Source of the DNA: Panorpa germanica | Taxonomy: Eukaryota; Arthropoda; Insecta; Mecoptera; Panorpidae | Assembly (NCBI GenBank): GCA_963678705.1 | Contig: OY783206.1 | Span: 25,679,807-25,743,806 of the forward strand | DNA: 64,000 nucleotides | Direction: 5' to 3' | Shown here: positions 11,001-26,100 of the stretch, in pieces | Layout: every line of letters starts with the position of its first letter | Numbering within the stretch: position 1 is the stretch's first letter | Made by a program: the position numbers and the translations under genes | Notes under the pieces: model-generated | Told to the model about the DNA's origin: nothing | Seen by the model: only the letters and a program-made list of their open reading frames with translations | Databases searched by the model: none

Positions 11001-14000
11001 ATCAATATCATAAGTAAAATGTGAATGACGTTTCGTTCAGGATTTGTAAACTACTCTATTGCCATTAAGAAACAATAAAAATAAGGTTATGTTTTGAAAA
11101 TTAGAAAGAGGAGATGTGAAGGTGGAAGACAAGAAAAGAGTGTCGGAAAGAGTGATGTGGAGCAAAAAATAAAAGAACTGGTAAAATGGAGGAGAAGGTA
11201 AAGAATATACAGTGAATATTACTAAAACAAATTTAAGCGTATTTTAAAAGGGAGAGGGAGTTAAAAGGCAACTAGTTTTTGGAGAGAGGAAGATATCGAG
11301 AAAGTAAAAATGTTTCAATATTTTGGATACATGCTTAAAAAGAAAGAGAAAGAGCTATGAAAGAACAAGAGATATAGAGAGAAGTTGCTTATAAAAACAA
11401 TAAAATAGATATGCGATTATAAAAAACAAAGCATTGGAAGATAATGCAGAAGATAATAGATAAAATTCAGTAACGGTAATTAAAGTAGAAATGATAGGAA
11501 AGTAAACAAAAATTAATAAATGGAATGCGATAAACAGAAAAGAAAAAAGAGGAAAGGTAACTATAATTAAAGAAGAAAAACGGAACCAATTGGAGGTTCG
11601 AGGAGAGAATAAGTAGAAATAATATGTTGGAAAAGCAGAGAAAGATAAATAAAAGAGAACAACCGTTAGTATATTAGCAACTTTAGAAGGATTAGATTAG
11701 TGTTATTCTAGATTTAGTTAGATTATCTAAGCTATTGTATGTTTAGTTTCCTTAATTTAGAAATTAATTTTGAAAATAAATAGAAGGAAATTAAAAAATC
11801 AAAAAGTAAACTCAATAAACAATTATTTCAATAATAATAATTCAGTAATACACATTTTTACATCATGACGTATTTAAATCTCTCTAAAATACGCACTCCG
11901 GATGTTAAGACATAAGACATAAAAAAGGCAAAAATGCGAAACGAACCTATATTGCTTACGTAGTTCGTCGAAAGCTTGCTTTACTGATTGCAGCTCCGTA
12001 TTAAGCTTCATATTCTTGTCAGCAAGTTGTTCCTTTACAGAATGCAGCTTCCCAACGTCTGCTCTCATACGATTGGCCAAATTACGTTGAATACCTTGAA
12101 GCTCTTGACGAAGAGAGTCGTTCTGCAAGACAAGGTATTAATTAACGTTTTTTTATGTCCAGGCCGATTTTGTTTCATCGTCGTGTGTCAGTTGATCAGT
12201 TGATATGTAACACTTGTGGACAGTGGTCAATTACAAATTATTAACGCCTTCACAAAGTGATGAATTTAATAAAACATATTGTTTTATTACGCATGAGTTT
12301 TAATTCGCACAAATTGATAATGAGTGGCAAAGCACATTTCGACTCAGCCGATTTTGTTAACAAAGAGAATAGCCTCCTACTAAGGCACAGATGCTCAATT
12401 AAATCCTCAATTTACACACCAACAACCAAAAAGCATCCTGTTTATTAAGCCATCCATAAACGAAACACATGTAAAACTAAAACTAATATTATTTTAAGAA
12501 AAGGAGGTAAATATCTGGATGATTTGTAAATTAGTTTCGTTGAGTTATAAGTTACCTTCTTCTTAATGTTTCTGTCGATTTATCCTAATATCTAACAGTC
12601 CCATCTGCACACTTTTCCACACCTCGATAGTCCCAATAACTAGAGAAGGAAGCTCCTTAAAACAACATGCTTTTAAAGCATAAAGAACAACGACTTATTA
12701 AAACTTACTTCAGCAACAATTTTGTTATTTTCACAAGTTAGCGCTTGCAGGTCTTCCTTCAATGCAGACACTTCCGCCAGAGCGTTGGCCATGGCTTCCT
12801 GCTGATCGATGATCTGCTGCTGTGCTGCCGTTAGCTTATCTTTGAGTATTCCTTCCTTTTGCATGAGGGCAGATTTACAACTGTCTACCTGAAATGAAGA
12901 TAATCAGAGAATGAGAATCAGAAACCCATATAGGATATTTTGTTTTACTATAATTTCAAAAGGGCAACATTAATACATATTTTTATATTTTTAGATTTAA
13001 TACAGATTTTTAGATAATTTCTTCTGTCAAAAGTATTCTTTTTATACCAAATTACCCTTCTTAATACCCTATCTTTAAAGGGGTTGTAGAGAAATTCATT
13101 AGCTATTACATGACCTATAAGACTTTGGGCAAAGTGCATATTTACACTTTTATATTTTTTTGGAAAATCAAAAAATAGACAACATTTAAAATTATCTTAA
13201 AAAACCAACCTTATGAAATTATTTTTCTATATTTGTGAACACTAATAAATCATTTTTTATTTTACATTTTAAAATTAGGGCTCCGAACCTATTTTTCTAA
13301 TTCCTGTCGACAAAAATTATGATATTGTGAAAAGGATGTCTACGGAAATAAATCGGCATAACATTTAAAAAACATCTACACTTTGCTGGCTTTCCAACAA
13401 GATACAAAGTCTATATAATAAGTTTGAAAAGAAAGTAAGCAATTGAGAACAAGAACCAGTTTTCATCAATAATTAAAAAGAGATTATCAAAGTATTAATT
13501 CACAATACATTTTCAAAATGTGAGCACCTACTTCGAATGCAAAGGCTCCTTCGTTTTCCTAATTAGGTTTTAACTACACTACCACTAAAATTGTATCGGA
13601 CGCAACTTAAGAGGATTTCTTTTTACGATGATATCGCCAACTTTCAGTTTAAATAATTGTTAGAATTTGTAATTTAAAATAGTTTTAGGATTAATTTGAT
13701 AATGAGATGTAATTGTCACATATTAAGTCATATGACATTTTTCGAGAGAACAGATTTCTAAGATCACCACTATACTTAGATTACACTTATGAGCTAACCT
13801 CATCGTTTAATACATCCACAGCATTTGTAAGCTTGCACTCTTCTTGTTGCGCTTCCTGCAATTCCCGATCTTTCATAGCGACCTCCTGATGAAGCATACC
13901 TTCTCTTTGTGCATATTCTAGCATTATAGACTGACACTGTTGCAGGTTTCGACAGGCTCGCTGATACTTGTCGTCTGTATTATTGAGGCTGGTTTTTAAT

Positions 14001-17000
14001 TCGGCTACCTGTTGCCATAAAGAAAATTGGGATTTATTCTACTTCTTACATCTAGTAAATAAATGAAATACGTGATTTGTTACATAATTACATGCTATTA
14101 CATTTAGATATAGATATAATATTCCTACTAATGAGAAATCTAAAAATTATGTAAAATGTTGTGATAATTTTTTTAAAATATAGGTGCATAGAAAGAAGTA
14201 GACTGAATCGATCTCAAGTACTTCTGACCCCTTTAATGCAAGGTGCAATTTTATCAGTCATATGTCGCTTAACATAATTGCCGTGTAACATTTATTGAAA
14301 CGAAGTCTACTAAATTCCAGCTGAGAAGATGTTTCATAATAAATAAAACTTGGATTTACATATCTGGGACTATGGTCTAACCTGATGTTAGCTTCACTTA
14401 AATTTTTAAATAAAAGCCAAAAGTGTTTCGCTAAACACTAACCCGAAACTCCTCGAACTGTGACAAAGGTAAATATTTGAAATGTATATACTACAATGTA
14501 CTTACAATATGTATGATTTTTGGCTATCGCTAATTTTATGTCATGTATTTTAGTGTCATGGGTCCTATATTTAAAGTTATTTATCACTTAGACTTACACT
14601 GGTTTTAAGGTTAGTCACTTCTTCTTTGTACTTCTCTAGTTGGTGATCATTTTGACTTTTTATTATACTGACTGAGTTGAGCTGCATTGTGTGTTGAGCT
14701 TGGATCAATGCCAGCTCATCAGAACGGCTTTTAAGCAACGCTGAAAATAAATTTCAATTTCAATAATATGTCAACAACTGTTCATCCTTAATGAGTATTA
14801 TGACATGTGGTTATAAACCTTGTCCGTCTTAAGGTCTCACATAATAAGTGTTCCTCAAATGACCAAAATTAAGCTCAGGAAAAGATTGACGATTAACTTT
14901 ATTCGTAAAGAAATCATGAATGGTTATACACGCAATTCGCACGGTAATTCTTTGCAGGTGTTTAAAAGATGATGTTGTTTATAGCAAAATATTTACCTTT
15001 TAACATTTCAATCTTCTCCTTCATGTTAACGCAGCTGTTTCTTCTCATTTCGAGTTCTTCCTGCATACCACGAAACTTGTCTGAGTTTTCAATCAGCTGA
15101 TTCTCAGCACACTGTAATTTCTGCTGCAGTGTGGACGTATTGGTATTCAAAACAGCGATAGTTCTACTTAACTCACATTCCGTTCTAGTGCCCTTGGCTA
15201 AGTAGTCTTTTGTTACAATTAGTTCTTCATTTAGAGCTTCGATCTAAAATATTAACATTATTATTTTTGGAAGATCTTGAATTCTGTTGAATACAAACAG
15301 AATCAATTTGGTGTCAAAGAATCGCAAATAAGGACAGGAAATGGACAGTGAAGAATTAGAACAAATATTGAAATATGTGGAAAATATCGATTCAAGTGAA
15401 ATATCGAGAATAAGTGAAGGTGGGCTTAAAAAGGATAGGTGTAGTGAATTAAAAGAGAAAAGAGCTCAATAGGAAGGAATGGAAAAAATCTTGAAGGAGG
15501 CCAGGACTCTACATGAGCCCTGATCAAGAAAAATATCTACTGCATAATTGTCTTCCAAAGGTTTACAGAAGAAAGTTTATGAAAAAATAGGATTTCATAA
15601 AACTAGTTTTGTAAACAAAGAAGTTTACCTCTTTATTTTTCTCGCCTAAAATTCCTTGCAACTGCCCCACCATAACTTCAGTAGATCTTCTTTCTGCTTC
15701 TGCTTTCTGCAGCTGGTTCTCCAAGGCGCACAAGCGTTCTCTGAGCCGTTCATTTTGCGTTTGGAGTTCTTTTACTGTAGCTTGTAGAGTTTCAGATGCA
15801 TCTTCCATATCAGCATCATTTTTGCTCTATTAAAAAATTAGAGATTGGGTTGTGAAGTATTTTGAATAATTGAACCATTGAACTTTAACTGATACAAATG
15901 TTTATTGGTTTGATAAATTTTCTAAATCAAAAAGTAAACGAAGATGTAAATTTTTATAATTTGATTTCGATTTCTGCCCACAAGTGATAAGTATTCGAGT
16001 GTAAGAATTTGATATATCAAAACACTAAATATTTTATTTATCAGTGTGATAAATAGTTCATTCAACAACTACTGAAAGATACAAAAAAATCATATTCAAG
16101 TAATATTTAACTTTTCTATGAACAAACTATTTATCAGAATCGGAATTGTATCATAGCCACTTAATACTTTTATCGTGAAATGAACGAAAGATGCTCATCG
16201 TCTTGTGCTAGATGCTCGTGGTATAGAGTTTAACCAAAATGAAGTCCTAAGATAGTATCTCTTTGGTTCTAAATGTTGATTTGAATAATTAATGGACAAT
16301 TTATAAGCTCCTAGCCTATTTTCTAACTGCTTACCCATTTTTTAAAGGCCTATATTTTCTAACCTAAGCTATGTAAGTTTACACAAAACTGTCAAAACAC
16401 CATAAATAAAGAGCAAAATGGATTCCATACCTTAAAACTGGCAAAAGTAGCCTAATTTGTAAATTAAATTACAAATGAAATAATTGCTTTGTGTAGAATT
16501 GTTTAGGTAAACTTTTGAACGATTATATTTGTTACGCAATGGGTAATTCATATGTTCTGAATTCCAGAGGTATAACTACCTACAATCGTGGAATATATAC
16601 TTACCAAAACGCACTGTAGTTCTTGGAGTTGTTGTGTGACGTCACTCAATTCGCCGCCCATTTCATTCAGTAGAGTCACATAGTGATTCTTTTGCGTGGA
16701 GAGTGCAGTCTGACACTGCGTCATCTGAAAATAATAGAATGCTAGTAAATCAAATATAATCACAAGTAGAAATTATCTTGCAGTGTAATGTTCATCCTTG
16801 CTACCTTGCCACAAGCTAATTGCAAGGTTTTTTTTATTATTATTTAGCGTAATAGACCAATGTTTAGAAATCCGAATAGTTCGCGTCAAACGCATTGAAT
16901 TTATCGTAGCAAACTGATAAAATTATGGGACTATCTTATGCAAGTTCATTGACCTTACATGTGATTAATAGGTCTTACCATTTCTTTTCCAACTTCTTCA

Positions 17001-17128
17001 CATTTATCACGGAAGCCTTCGAGTAAATGAATTTCACTCTCTTTTGCTGAAATGTTGTCGCGAAGACACTGCACTTCATTCAGCAGTTTCTCCATTTCTG
17101 TGTGCATCGCCATATGCTGGCAATCACT
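8059..17128 (-). CDS. Giant coiled-coil gene, exons 36-47 (C-terminal region and stop)
   Basis: Exons: 17128-16979, 16724-16605, 15826-15629, 15243-14997, 14740-14598, 14008-13799, 12888-12709, 12122-11947, 10850-10650, 10082-9951, 8736-8634 and 8184-8059. Exons 36-44 are coiled coil (exon 38 around ELQTQNERLRERLCALENQL). Non-zero phases at exons 39/40, 43/44, 44/45 and 45/46 are completed correctly. Exon 46 is non-coiled and rich in Cys, Pro and Ser (CKEPPMCSSSNSSPRN). The last exon encodes a conserved-looking amphipathic end, DNHWVDQVENITNQLQRTSS, then SYWDHILEMASLDER and the stop. Such a short distinctive C-terminus may be a targeting module. Confidence 0.82.
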
Positions 17129-20100
17129 CTGAAAGAAAAAGAAATGTAATAAAGTGCAAGTACAGGGCAATAATATCCTTGTTATGAATGGGCTTGTAAA
17201 CTGCGCGACTTCATTTCTATAAAACTGTACTATATATTAATATAGTTGCTTGCCAAAAATGCAAAAAAAATTTAATAACTCGCTATAGGATATATTAAGA
17301 ATTAAATAAGTCATTTCTTTTATAATTAAAGGGATTCCACGTTATCGAAAATACTACCGATTTGTCAACTCTTTTATAAATTCTGCCACCATAAGAGGAG
17401 GTCCTCGGTGATAGGACTTAGTATCGGAAATAGGCCGATGTTAAACAAATTAATAAATAATTATAAATATTGTCAATGCTTTGAAAAATAGTACTGAATT
17501 AAACTTTATGAAAAACTTTATTTTACTTAATGAAAGATAAAAAAAATCTTTATCTCATTGTTCAAAACAATTACTAAGACTATTTAAAAACGTTTGCGCC
17601 CCTTTTTGACTACCCCTTTAACAGGGGTCGAAGTCCCCATACTTTTGACACGATCGTTTGTCTGACTGTACAATTTTATAAGTTCAGAATAAAAAAAGTT
17701 ATCAAAGAATATCACAAAATAGTAACTGCAAAACAATTATATTAAAACATGCGATCTGCTGTTGACTTTGTATTGTTTATACTCATGTTTATGTACTATT
17801 TGCTTGTTATGTACAAATACACTGTCATGTTATATATTTTTATTATATATAAGTAATGTATTTATATACATAGTAACTTTAATTTATTTGTAACTAGCTA
17901 AACCCATCCACGCTTCGTTGTGGCTCAGTCAGATATGAAATGAATGGGAAAGTAAATAAAAAGTACACATACACGATGATCAACTGGAAAGAAATGAGGA
18001 AACACGCGCGTATTCGACGATAAGCGGGCACCAGAGGGTGGTCCTGCTCATGACTACACAAGAAAAAAAGGAAAAAACATTTATCTCATTTTGTTTAGGA
18101 ATTAGAATTAGTTAAAAACATCTTAGTGTTTTAATTTTCGAAAAAAAATTATTTTTTTCTCTAATTCCTAAACAAAATGAGATAATTTTTTTTCCTTTTT
18201 TTCTTGTGTAGTCATGAGCAGGACCACCCTCTGGTGCCCGCTTATCGTTGAATTTTGGGACACCCTGTATATAGATATTTTAACAGCTTAATCTGTAGTT
18301 TAGTCTAATTAGTTTAAATATCTATGTTTATTTTAAGAATTCATTATGGTAGGTAATATATTCAGGTTAGGATTAAAAAAGATATAGACAGTAGCGAGAA
18401 ACACCCAAGATATTGTTGGTGACGATAACTGTTGGTTCTCTCATATTAGTTTTTCCGCCAACGAAAAATTATAATTTAATAAATAAACTTTTTATTGGAA
18501 AAATAAATTCTAAAATTTTACATATATAATTAAATTTACAATTTAATGTAATTAGATTACATTAAAAGCAATTAATTTAACAAAACCATATTTCTTATAG
18601 AAACTGATGTTCACGCGTATAAACATTTCGTTTCATTAGGATAATGAATACCATATATCAACGTTTTCCATCATGCTAAGTTTTGCGTGTCATTTTATTA
18701 TTGATAGAGCAAACAATCAGCGTGAAATATTCAACATTTCATGTACTGAGAATATTAATAACCGGGCCACAATAATTAGTGGAAGATGTAAGACTTTCTG
18801 CGTTACTTTTGGTCCTGGTAACATTTTCTTCATACAAATGGCACGAGGTGGGTACCTTAAGTTCCCTTCAAATAAATTTTTGAATGTTAATTGCAATCTT
18901 ACAAGCAAACTTTTCTTGGGTCGTCTTTAATATTCCCGTTAATGGGATTAAGAATTCATGAAGCTTTTTAAAATTTTTAGCTTTATTATTGTTATTTACA
19001 ATTAGAGTTTTTTTATTATATTCTAACGAGTACGTGACGTCAACAACTACTAAGATAACAACCAGAATATTACGCAGTAAAATACAATTCAAACTTTAAA
19101 TAGATATATATTCGTTAATTTTTGTATATTTATTAAATTATAAACCTCAATATACGTCCATTAATCAATATTTCAATAAATAATTAAAAAATCAGTTTAC
19201 ACCTCAATATATACTTAAATATATGTGTATTACTGAAATGAAATTAATCGAGTTAAATAAGAATTAAGAATTAAAATAAGAAAATAGATTTTTTTTAAAT
19301 ACTGATTCTATGAATCTTGACTTTGTCGCTATTTCAAGGAACAATCAAATTTCAATATTATGTCTGCCTTAGCAGAGTTAAATAAAATAAAAACTTATTA
19401 TTCTTTGATTTGACTTGATTATTTGACTACCAACAGCTACAAAACATTACCACAGCACTGACCTACTCAACAAATAACTGACGTTAAAATGCATTTCACG
19501 TCATACAAATATTGCCGACCATTTCTACCGCTAAAACTACAATTCAAACTTTTAATTGCTATATCTCCATCAATATTTACACATACACATTTATTAACAT
19601 CAATTTCAATCAACAATTGAAAAATCGACCACTAAAAAATAAGGACACAGGCCCATTTCAACAATATCGAGGACGAATGAACACTACATAATTTATTTAA
19701 TTTCGTAATCATCAAACACTTCGTCCACCCATTCTAAGTGTTCAAACTTTGCACTTATTTCCAAACAAAACACAACCCACTGTAAACGCTGCAAACACTT
19801 GTTACGTACTCTGCAACGAAGCGTGAATTCATACACCGTAGACCAGACACCAGTCTCCAAACAAACAGTATCAGGTAAAACTAAGTATACGTTGCTTGTA
19901 CCACGCGTGACGGCATTCTAAATCAGTGACACGGCAACCCACCTCTCCCCTCTCCTCCCACGCAAAGCGCCACCTGAGAACCTCACACTTCCCACCCACC
20001 TTTTAGGGTTCAAAACACCCAACTATTAAATAAGTATAAATGTAATAAAACGAAAATAAACTCGAATACAATATATTTAATTAATTTTATGGACATTTTA

Positions 20101-23100
20101 TGGTATTTCTGACAGGAGTAATTAATTTTAATTATAGGTGATACGCACGCACCAAGGAAATATATTTCTTTGAGGATAGGACAACAAGGTTTCATTTAAG
20201 GAAGTTGTTCACAGATTATAATTAAACTTTGCTTAAGTATTTATTCTTTCATTAAATACAATTCATATGAGTCTAATGGGCTTGTGTCCTCATTTTTTAG
20301 TGGTCGATTTTTCAATTGTTGATTGAAATTGATGTTAATAAATGTATATTGGCGTGTTTATTTTATTAAATATCTAAATATTGAAAGAGATATAGCAATT
20401 AAAAGTTTGAATTGTAGTTTTAGCGCTAGAAATGGTCGGCCATATTTGTATGACGTGAAATGCATTTTAACGTCAGTTATTTGTTGAGTAGGTCAGTGCT
20501 TTGGTAATGTTTGTAGCTGTTGGTAGTCAAATAATCAAATCAAATCAAAAAATAATAAGTTTTTATTTTATTTAACCCTGCTAAGGCAGACATAATATTG
20601 AAATTTTATTGTTCCTTGAAATAGCTGTAAATAATATTTGATATTTTGATATATAAATACATATAGCAGAGATTTATGAGCTGTAAGGATGGTAACCTTA
20701 CACAAGGATTGTGATGTCACATGCACTTGGAATGTCTACAACGTTGAATCCGTTTAATAATTAAAGAGACAAAATGACTTTTTTAATTGTTAATATCTCT
20801 TAACATATAAGGAGTTATTAAAAAATAATTGGACATTTGAGGTTCTAGTAACCCACTTTATCAATATATAGTACACTTTTATAGAAATTAAGACATAGGA
20901 CACAAGCCTATTACTTTAAAATTGACCACATCGTTTTTATAAAATACGAAATGAAAATGTAATTTGAACACGGGTCTTAATGGAGAATACAAATTTATAT
21001 GAGAATTTTTTGTTTAAATTTCAAACGTAATAAAGAACCACCTTAATTCTAATCCAAATATATTTCTTTGTTTCATTTTTAAAATTGTTAGAAATACATT
21101 ATTTTTCAATCTTCTCTGTGATTGATACAAATATAACTGACATTGGATAGGTACACCTGATTTTTTTTCAAAGTCAGAGTTACATAGCTAAAATTGTATT
21201 AATTACTATTGTATCTAACCATAACGGCAATATTTGATAATGTGGTGCATTAATCGATAAGGTCCTATAGCTTAAATGGTGATTTTTTATTTCCATTTGC
21301 TGTTCCTTTAGCAGATAAAAGAGTTGATATTTTAGGGTTTGACAATATCTTCAAATGTATTTATTTCATGACTAAGATTATATGACAAATGATAAAAAAG
21401 GGTGTCAGTAAAAAAGATTATTTAACTTTTTGCAAAGAAGTTTTCCATTTTTGTAAATTGAAATGTATGATCATTTAATAAATTACTTACAAATGCTTTT
21501 AATTCCGTACGCTTGTGAATTCATTTTTTTTTTTAATTTTTTGATTAAAACATATATTAATATATGTATATTGTGTTGTTTTTATTTAGGTAAATATACA
21601 AAAGTTGACGAAGTTCTCGTATGTAGCTATGTAAAATTTGAATATCACTTTTTCCACTTTTAAATATCATTATCTAATAAGTAATCCATATTACTTTTCT
21701 GTTTTCACAGCAATGATAATATAAAACTTGATAAAAAGATACGATCTCATTCTTTAATTCGTTTAGTATTAATCGATTCTGAAATATATTCCACAAGTGT
21801 TGTTGTATTGTTCTCTTACGTTTAAATATGACTTAAAACATAGACTATAGTTCAAATTGCGAGAGTTCGGCAACGACTTATACTTAAAAGAGGTTATAAG
21901 AGCGTTATAAATCTATAACACGATAATGAATTTTATCTTATTCGTTTCTGTACACATTATAGAAAAATAAATGAGTCCGTGCTTTTTAGTTATATCCGCA
22001 GTTTGCCATGTATGAGTACTATAGTAAATATTATATTGTAACACCGGCTTTTTAGTGCATATCAATCCATATTGCAATTCGACATGCAGAATAGTGGCAA
22101 TCATGCCTCAGCTGGGGTGTTACATTGTCGGGTAACTGTTGCCCTCCCCGGACAGGCTAGGTCACGTGTCAGCCTGGTCCCAACATTTGGATTCGGTACT
22201 TTCGTGGTTGAGTAATATTGACTATTGGCAAATGCAGATCGATCAACGTGTTATTACGAGCACATTCGTCAAACTGACATTGTGCCATTGCCATCCATCA
22301 CACCAGGTGTTCAATCGTTTTTTAACTCGCAATGCATCGCAGTTCAATGTCGCGTATTTGATATCTGTTATTAGTATTTTATTCCACAGGGTGTGTGCTA
22401 AGCTTAGCTAAAGCAATTGTCTTTAGCTTTATTTCATTCCACATTAAATAAAAAGTTATAACATAATGACTAAATACCGGAAAAAAACAATTAAATTTTG
22501 TCTAAATTTATTTTAAAACGTCAGTATATTTTCGATTAGGTTTATCACAAACGACTTCCCCTATGAAGGCACCTTTTAAGGTACTATAAACTTCAGTCCA
22601 GAAAAATAGAGGATTTGCGGAAAAGAGATAAGGACAAAAGGTGGATGACGGAGATAGAGACAATAATAAAATAGTAAAGTAAGAGAGTCAAGAGGAAATA
22701 GTAAAGATAGAGTGTTTATGCCTGTAATAGATATAAGTGGAGAAGTGAAAACGAAGAGAGAAGGCAGGAAGGATAGTGAAAAGATAATAGAGGATTTGTC
22801 GAGACGAGACAAGAAAGGCAAGAGGTGATAGATTAAGATACAGGCAATAAGGAAGGAGAAGCCGGAAACGGTGTGAATAAATAAAGGAGGAGTAGGGGAC
22901 ATGAAGAGAGAGGATCAAGAAAAGAAGAAACAGAAAGTACTATTCGAAGTAGTAATAATCTAGAATAGTTTAAGTTTAGTTTTAACTTTGAATTTATATG
23001 AAATGCATTAAGAAATATAATAATATAGATTGTAAAGCCGAAAGGCACACAATTAATATAATAAATAAAAATAAAAATATGAGGAACTATAAAAGAACTT

Positions 23101-26100
23101 TAAACTATTAATTAATTTGTGAAATTTTATGTTCCACATGGTAAATTTTTAAAATGGTACATTTCAATCTTACTTTATGTAAAACAGTATTGTTACTAAA
23201 ATCGAATAATTCTAAACGAGGACAACGGAACCGACAAGTCAATTTGCAATTTTTCAATTTGAAATTAAAAGGTATTAAAGAAGAATAAACGAAAACGCAA
23301 GAAATACGTGCAGGAATGGAAACGCTAGAAGTGGAGAAAAAATCGAGGAAAGAAGAAAGAGAGAACGTGATAAGAAAACACTTGGTTAGTTTTGGTACAG
23401 AACATAATTGAAATAAAATGGCAAAGATTGATCGATTGCTTTTTATATCGATTTTCATTCAAATATTTTTCGTTAAATTACAATTTATTCACGCGTTTAA
23501 TAATCTCCAAGGTCTCTCCAGAATATTATCTATGAAAGATCATACAAAACAATCTTCTTTATCAACAGAAGTACGTACCATATATAGTAAACATGAAAAA
23601 AATTTATCAAACAGTTATCAAAAGTAATTTAATAAAATTGTTTCATGCAGGAGAACACAGTAATAATGTACCATACCCCATACGCCCGTGCAGTCCTTGA
23701 CGCATGATTGACCTTCATTTCCAGAAGTCCCATGTCTTGCTGCATGTGGAACATCTGTACTCTGAGTTCAATGTTAGCGTCACGCATTAGGTCCAGGCAG
23801 CGGTCTAGCCTAATAACCTAAAACCCAAAATCTCTGTCAATTCAAATAAGTGGTAGGGGAAACAAAATAGCAAAAGCTATTGTATTGGAGATTCAGTAAA
23901 ATTCACAGACTTCTTCTAAAGGGAGGAATGAAACGTCTGTTGATCGGAGGGAGAAGGAGGAAAAATAAGAATTCAGATATTAAACGTTAATTAAGATTAA
24001 ATAAGATTAATTGAAATGTTGAGGAGATTTAAAAGCCGGAAGGCGAAACACTTATAATAAAATACATATACATGTGAAGTAGAGAACATGAGCTATACAT
24101 AATAACAAATAAAAATAGAAAACAACAGCATGAAAAATTAATTAGAAATGGAAAGAAGGAAGGAAATGTTCAGAACATAAAAAGTCATCACATGATATTT
24201 ATTAAGTCGGTAAAAGCCATTTCTTTTTTTCATTATCTATAGGAGTCAACCCCGCATTTAAATTTGAATTTACGGATTGAGGAAATACACCCTTGTTCGG
24301 CTGTTACCATAAAAATAAGTGTTATAAAAGTTATATTAGAAGGTAATAATAAAACTTAACCAGTTAGTAACCAGTATTCACGAAAAAGAAATTCTTGTAG
24401 GAGTTATATTTTTCAAGATGACAGCCGAATGGGAACGCTCCGAAAATTCAATTTTACTTCCAAATTTGACCCTATTGATAGTGAATTTACTATAGGCTAT
24501 AAATGAAATTTGCAAAATACCAACCTCTAAGAAACAATCACTGTATTGATTTTCAATTTCACCAAGATTTAAATACAAGTTGTGGATTAACAAGTCCCTT
24601 TGCTCGATCTGAAAATTATTTGGTAAAAATGAAACGTAGGAGATACGCGATGTTAGTATTGAAATTCTTTCCAGAATTTATTTTCCTTCAAAATATCTTA
24701 CACAAATCGAAATCAGACATATTCAACATTACTAAAAAATGTTTAAAGGGTTTTTACACCATTACCTCAATGAATTCGTCATGTTAAATATATAGGACAA
24801 CTTTATCATAATGTACGCATTGAACATAATAACTAACTTTCCGTGGTTCTACAGAATTAAAAAAAAGTGAAATATGCTCAATGTAAAATTTGTAAAAAAT
24901 TTCGTACCATGCTTCTTAGCGCCCTAATGATGTATGGGTCTTTTATGAACTAAAATTACTCGGTACTCTAGGAGCGTATATAACCCCATCTCTATTGTAA
25001 AATTCCAACTGTGAACTAAACAACAAGCAAATATCGCGAGCCTCACATTTTAGGTGAACTAATTTTTATTGAAATAGCAGTTAATAAACCTAAATTTCGT
25101 ATTTGTGTGAAAAAGTAGTGTAATAATATATTGTTGTAATGTAAAACTTATTGTCAGTGAAAATAGGAACTCTATTTAAACTTTAATATTAACGGAAGAA
25201 TAATTTCCTCTTTGAACACACCAAGAAAATACAAGTTTTATTTCCACATAATGATTCCAAAAAGGCAGACAATCAGGCATGGAAACCACTAAGGGATTAT
25301 TATAGGTAAAAAACAAAACATAAAACAAAAATTAAATAAAACAACAAGATGCAATAATACCATAAAATATATTTCAAATAAATAGCGATCATAAATATTA
25401 CAAAATAAGTACAATAAATAAATATTTATATAAAATATTTAAACCTAATCTATTGACTATCAAGTACCAATTTTTAAGAACACATTGTGCAAATCTATTA
25501 ATAAAACTTTCAATGACTGTAATAACACCCCATTCCTACCTACTGTTTTAGTTTTCTTTTTGAATATACTTAGTGTACATGTCTCGTGCGTTAGTAATAT
25601 AATTTATTCAATAATAATTATTATATTTAATATAATCATTGACAGTTTTAGTTATAATTTTATGTTTTAATCATGCTTCTTAAGTATCATTTCAACTCAC
25701 TGTTTTGATATTTAATTTACTGTTTTTATCTAATATTTTAATCTAGAATTCAGGTTTTCAAAATAGGTATTCCTCGTCACATTCGTGTTTTAATTTGAGG
25801 TAAGTTAATTTAGTTGATGCGCATGCGTCGTTAGTAATATAAATTTTGACAGTTCGACAGTTGGTCAAAATTGAATGTAAAATAATCAAAATTGCTGTAT
25901 TTAATAACAATTAGTAATAGACTTTTTTTACCTTTTTATTTTTGACAAACTGACATTGAACTTTAGTCAGTATCAGTGTGAGAGGTCTTAATAATCACTG
26001 AACAATGCTGTTAAAATTATTATAATATAGTGGCTCTATATTATGCGTTACTTAATTGTACTATAACTAACCGTTTGAGCAAAACAACAACCAAACTGTT

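Larger units (their letters stand above)
17187..23676. other. Largest intron (exons 36/35), repeat-filled
   Basis: This 6.5-kb intron holds a truncated family A copy, the long palindrome at 18012-18253, inverted family A copies (19330-19657 and 20275-20912) around a GC-rich patch, and LINE 3' pieces from 22570. Between them the sequence is AT-rich with no supported exon. ORFs at 18673-18930 and 22139-22411 show no recognised domain. Confidence 0.5.

Noticed and set aside
14457..14471. Possible 15-nt microexon (FEEFR) in the intron between exons 41 and 40
   Set aside because: The acceptor and donor are plausible, but such short matches are expected by chance and neighbouring exons join in phase without it.
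22139..22411. Plus-strand ORF with YWQMQID, resembling a retroelement reverse transcriptase motif
   Set aside because: Only a few residues match and no other reverse transcriptase motif lies in register. The patch is GC-richer but unassigned.
22576..23048. Minus-strand ORFs rich in Leu, Phe and Ser
   Set aside because: They are the antisense of a purine-rich LINE remnant.
24503..24787. Plus-strand 94-codon ORF
   Set aside because: It overlaps exon 34 of the giant gene on the other strand and has no domain.
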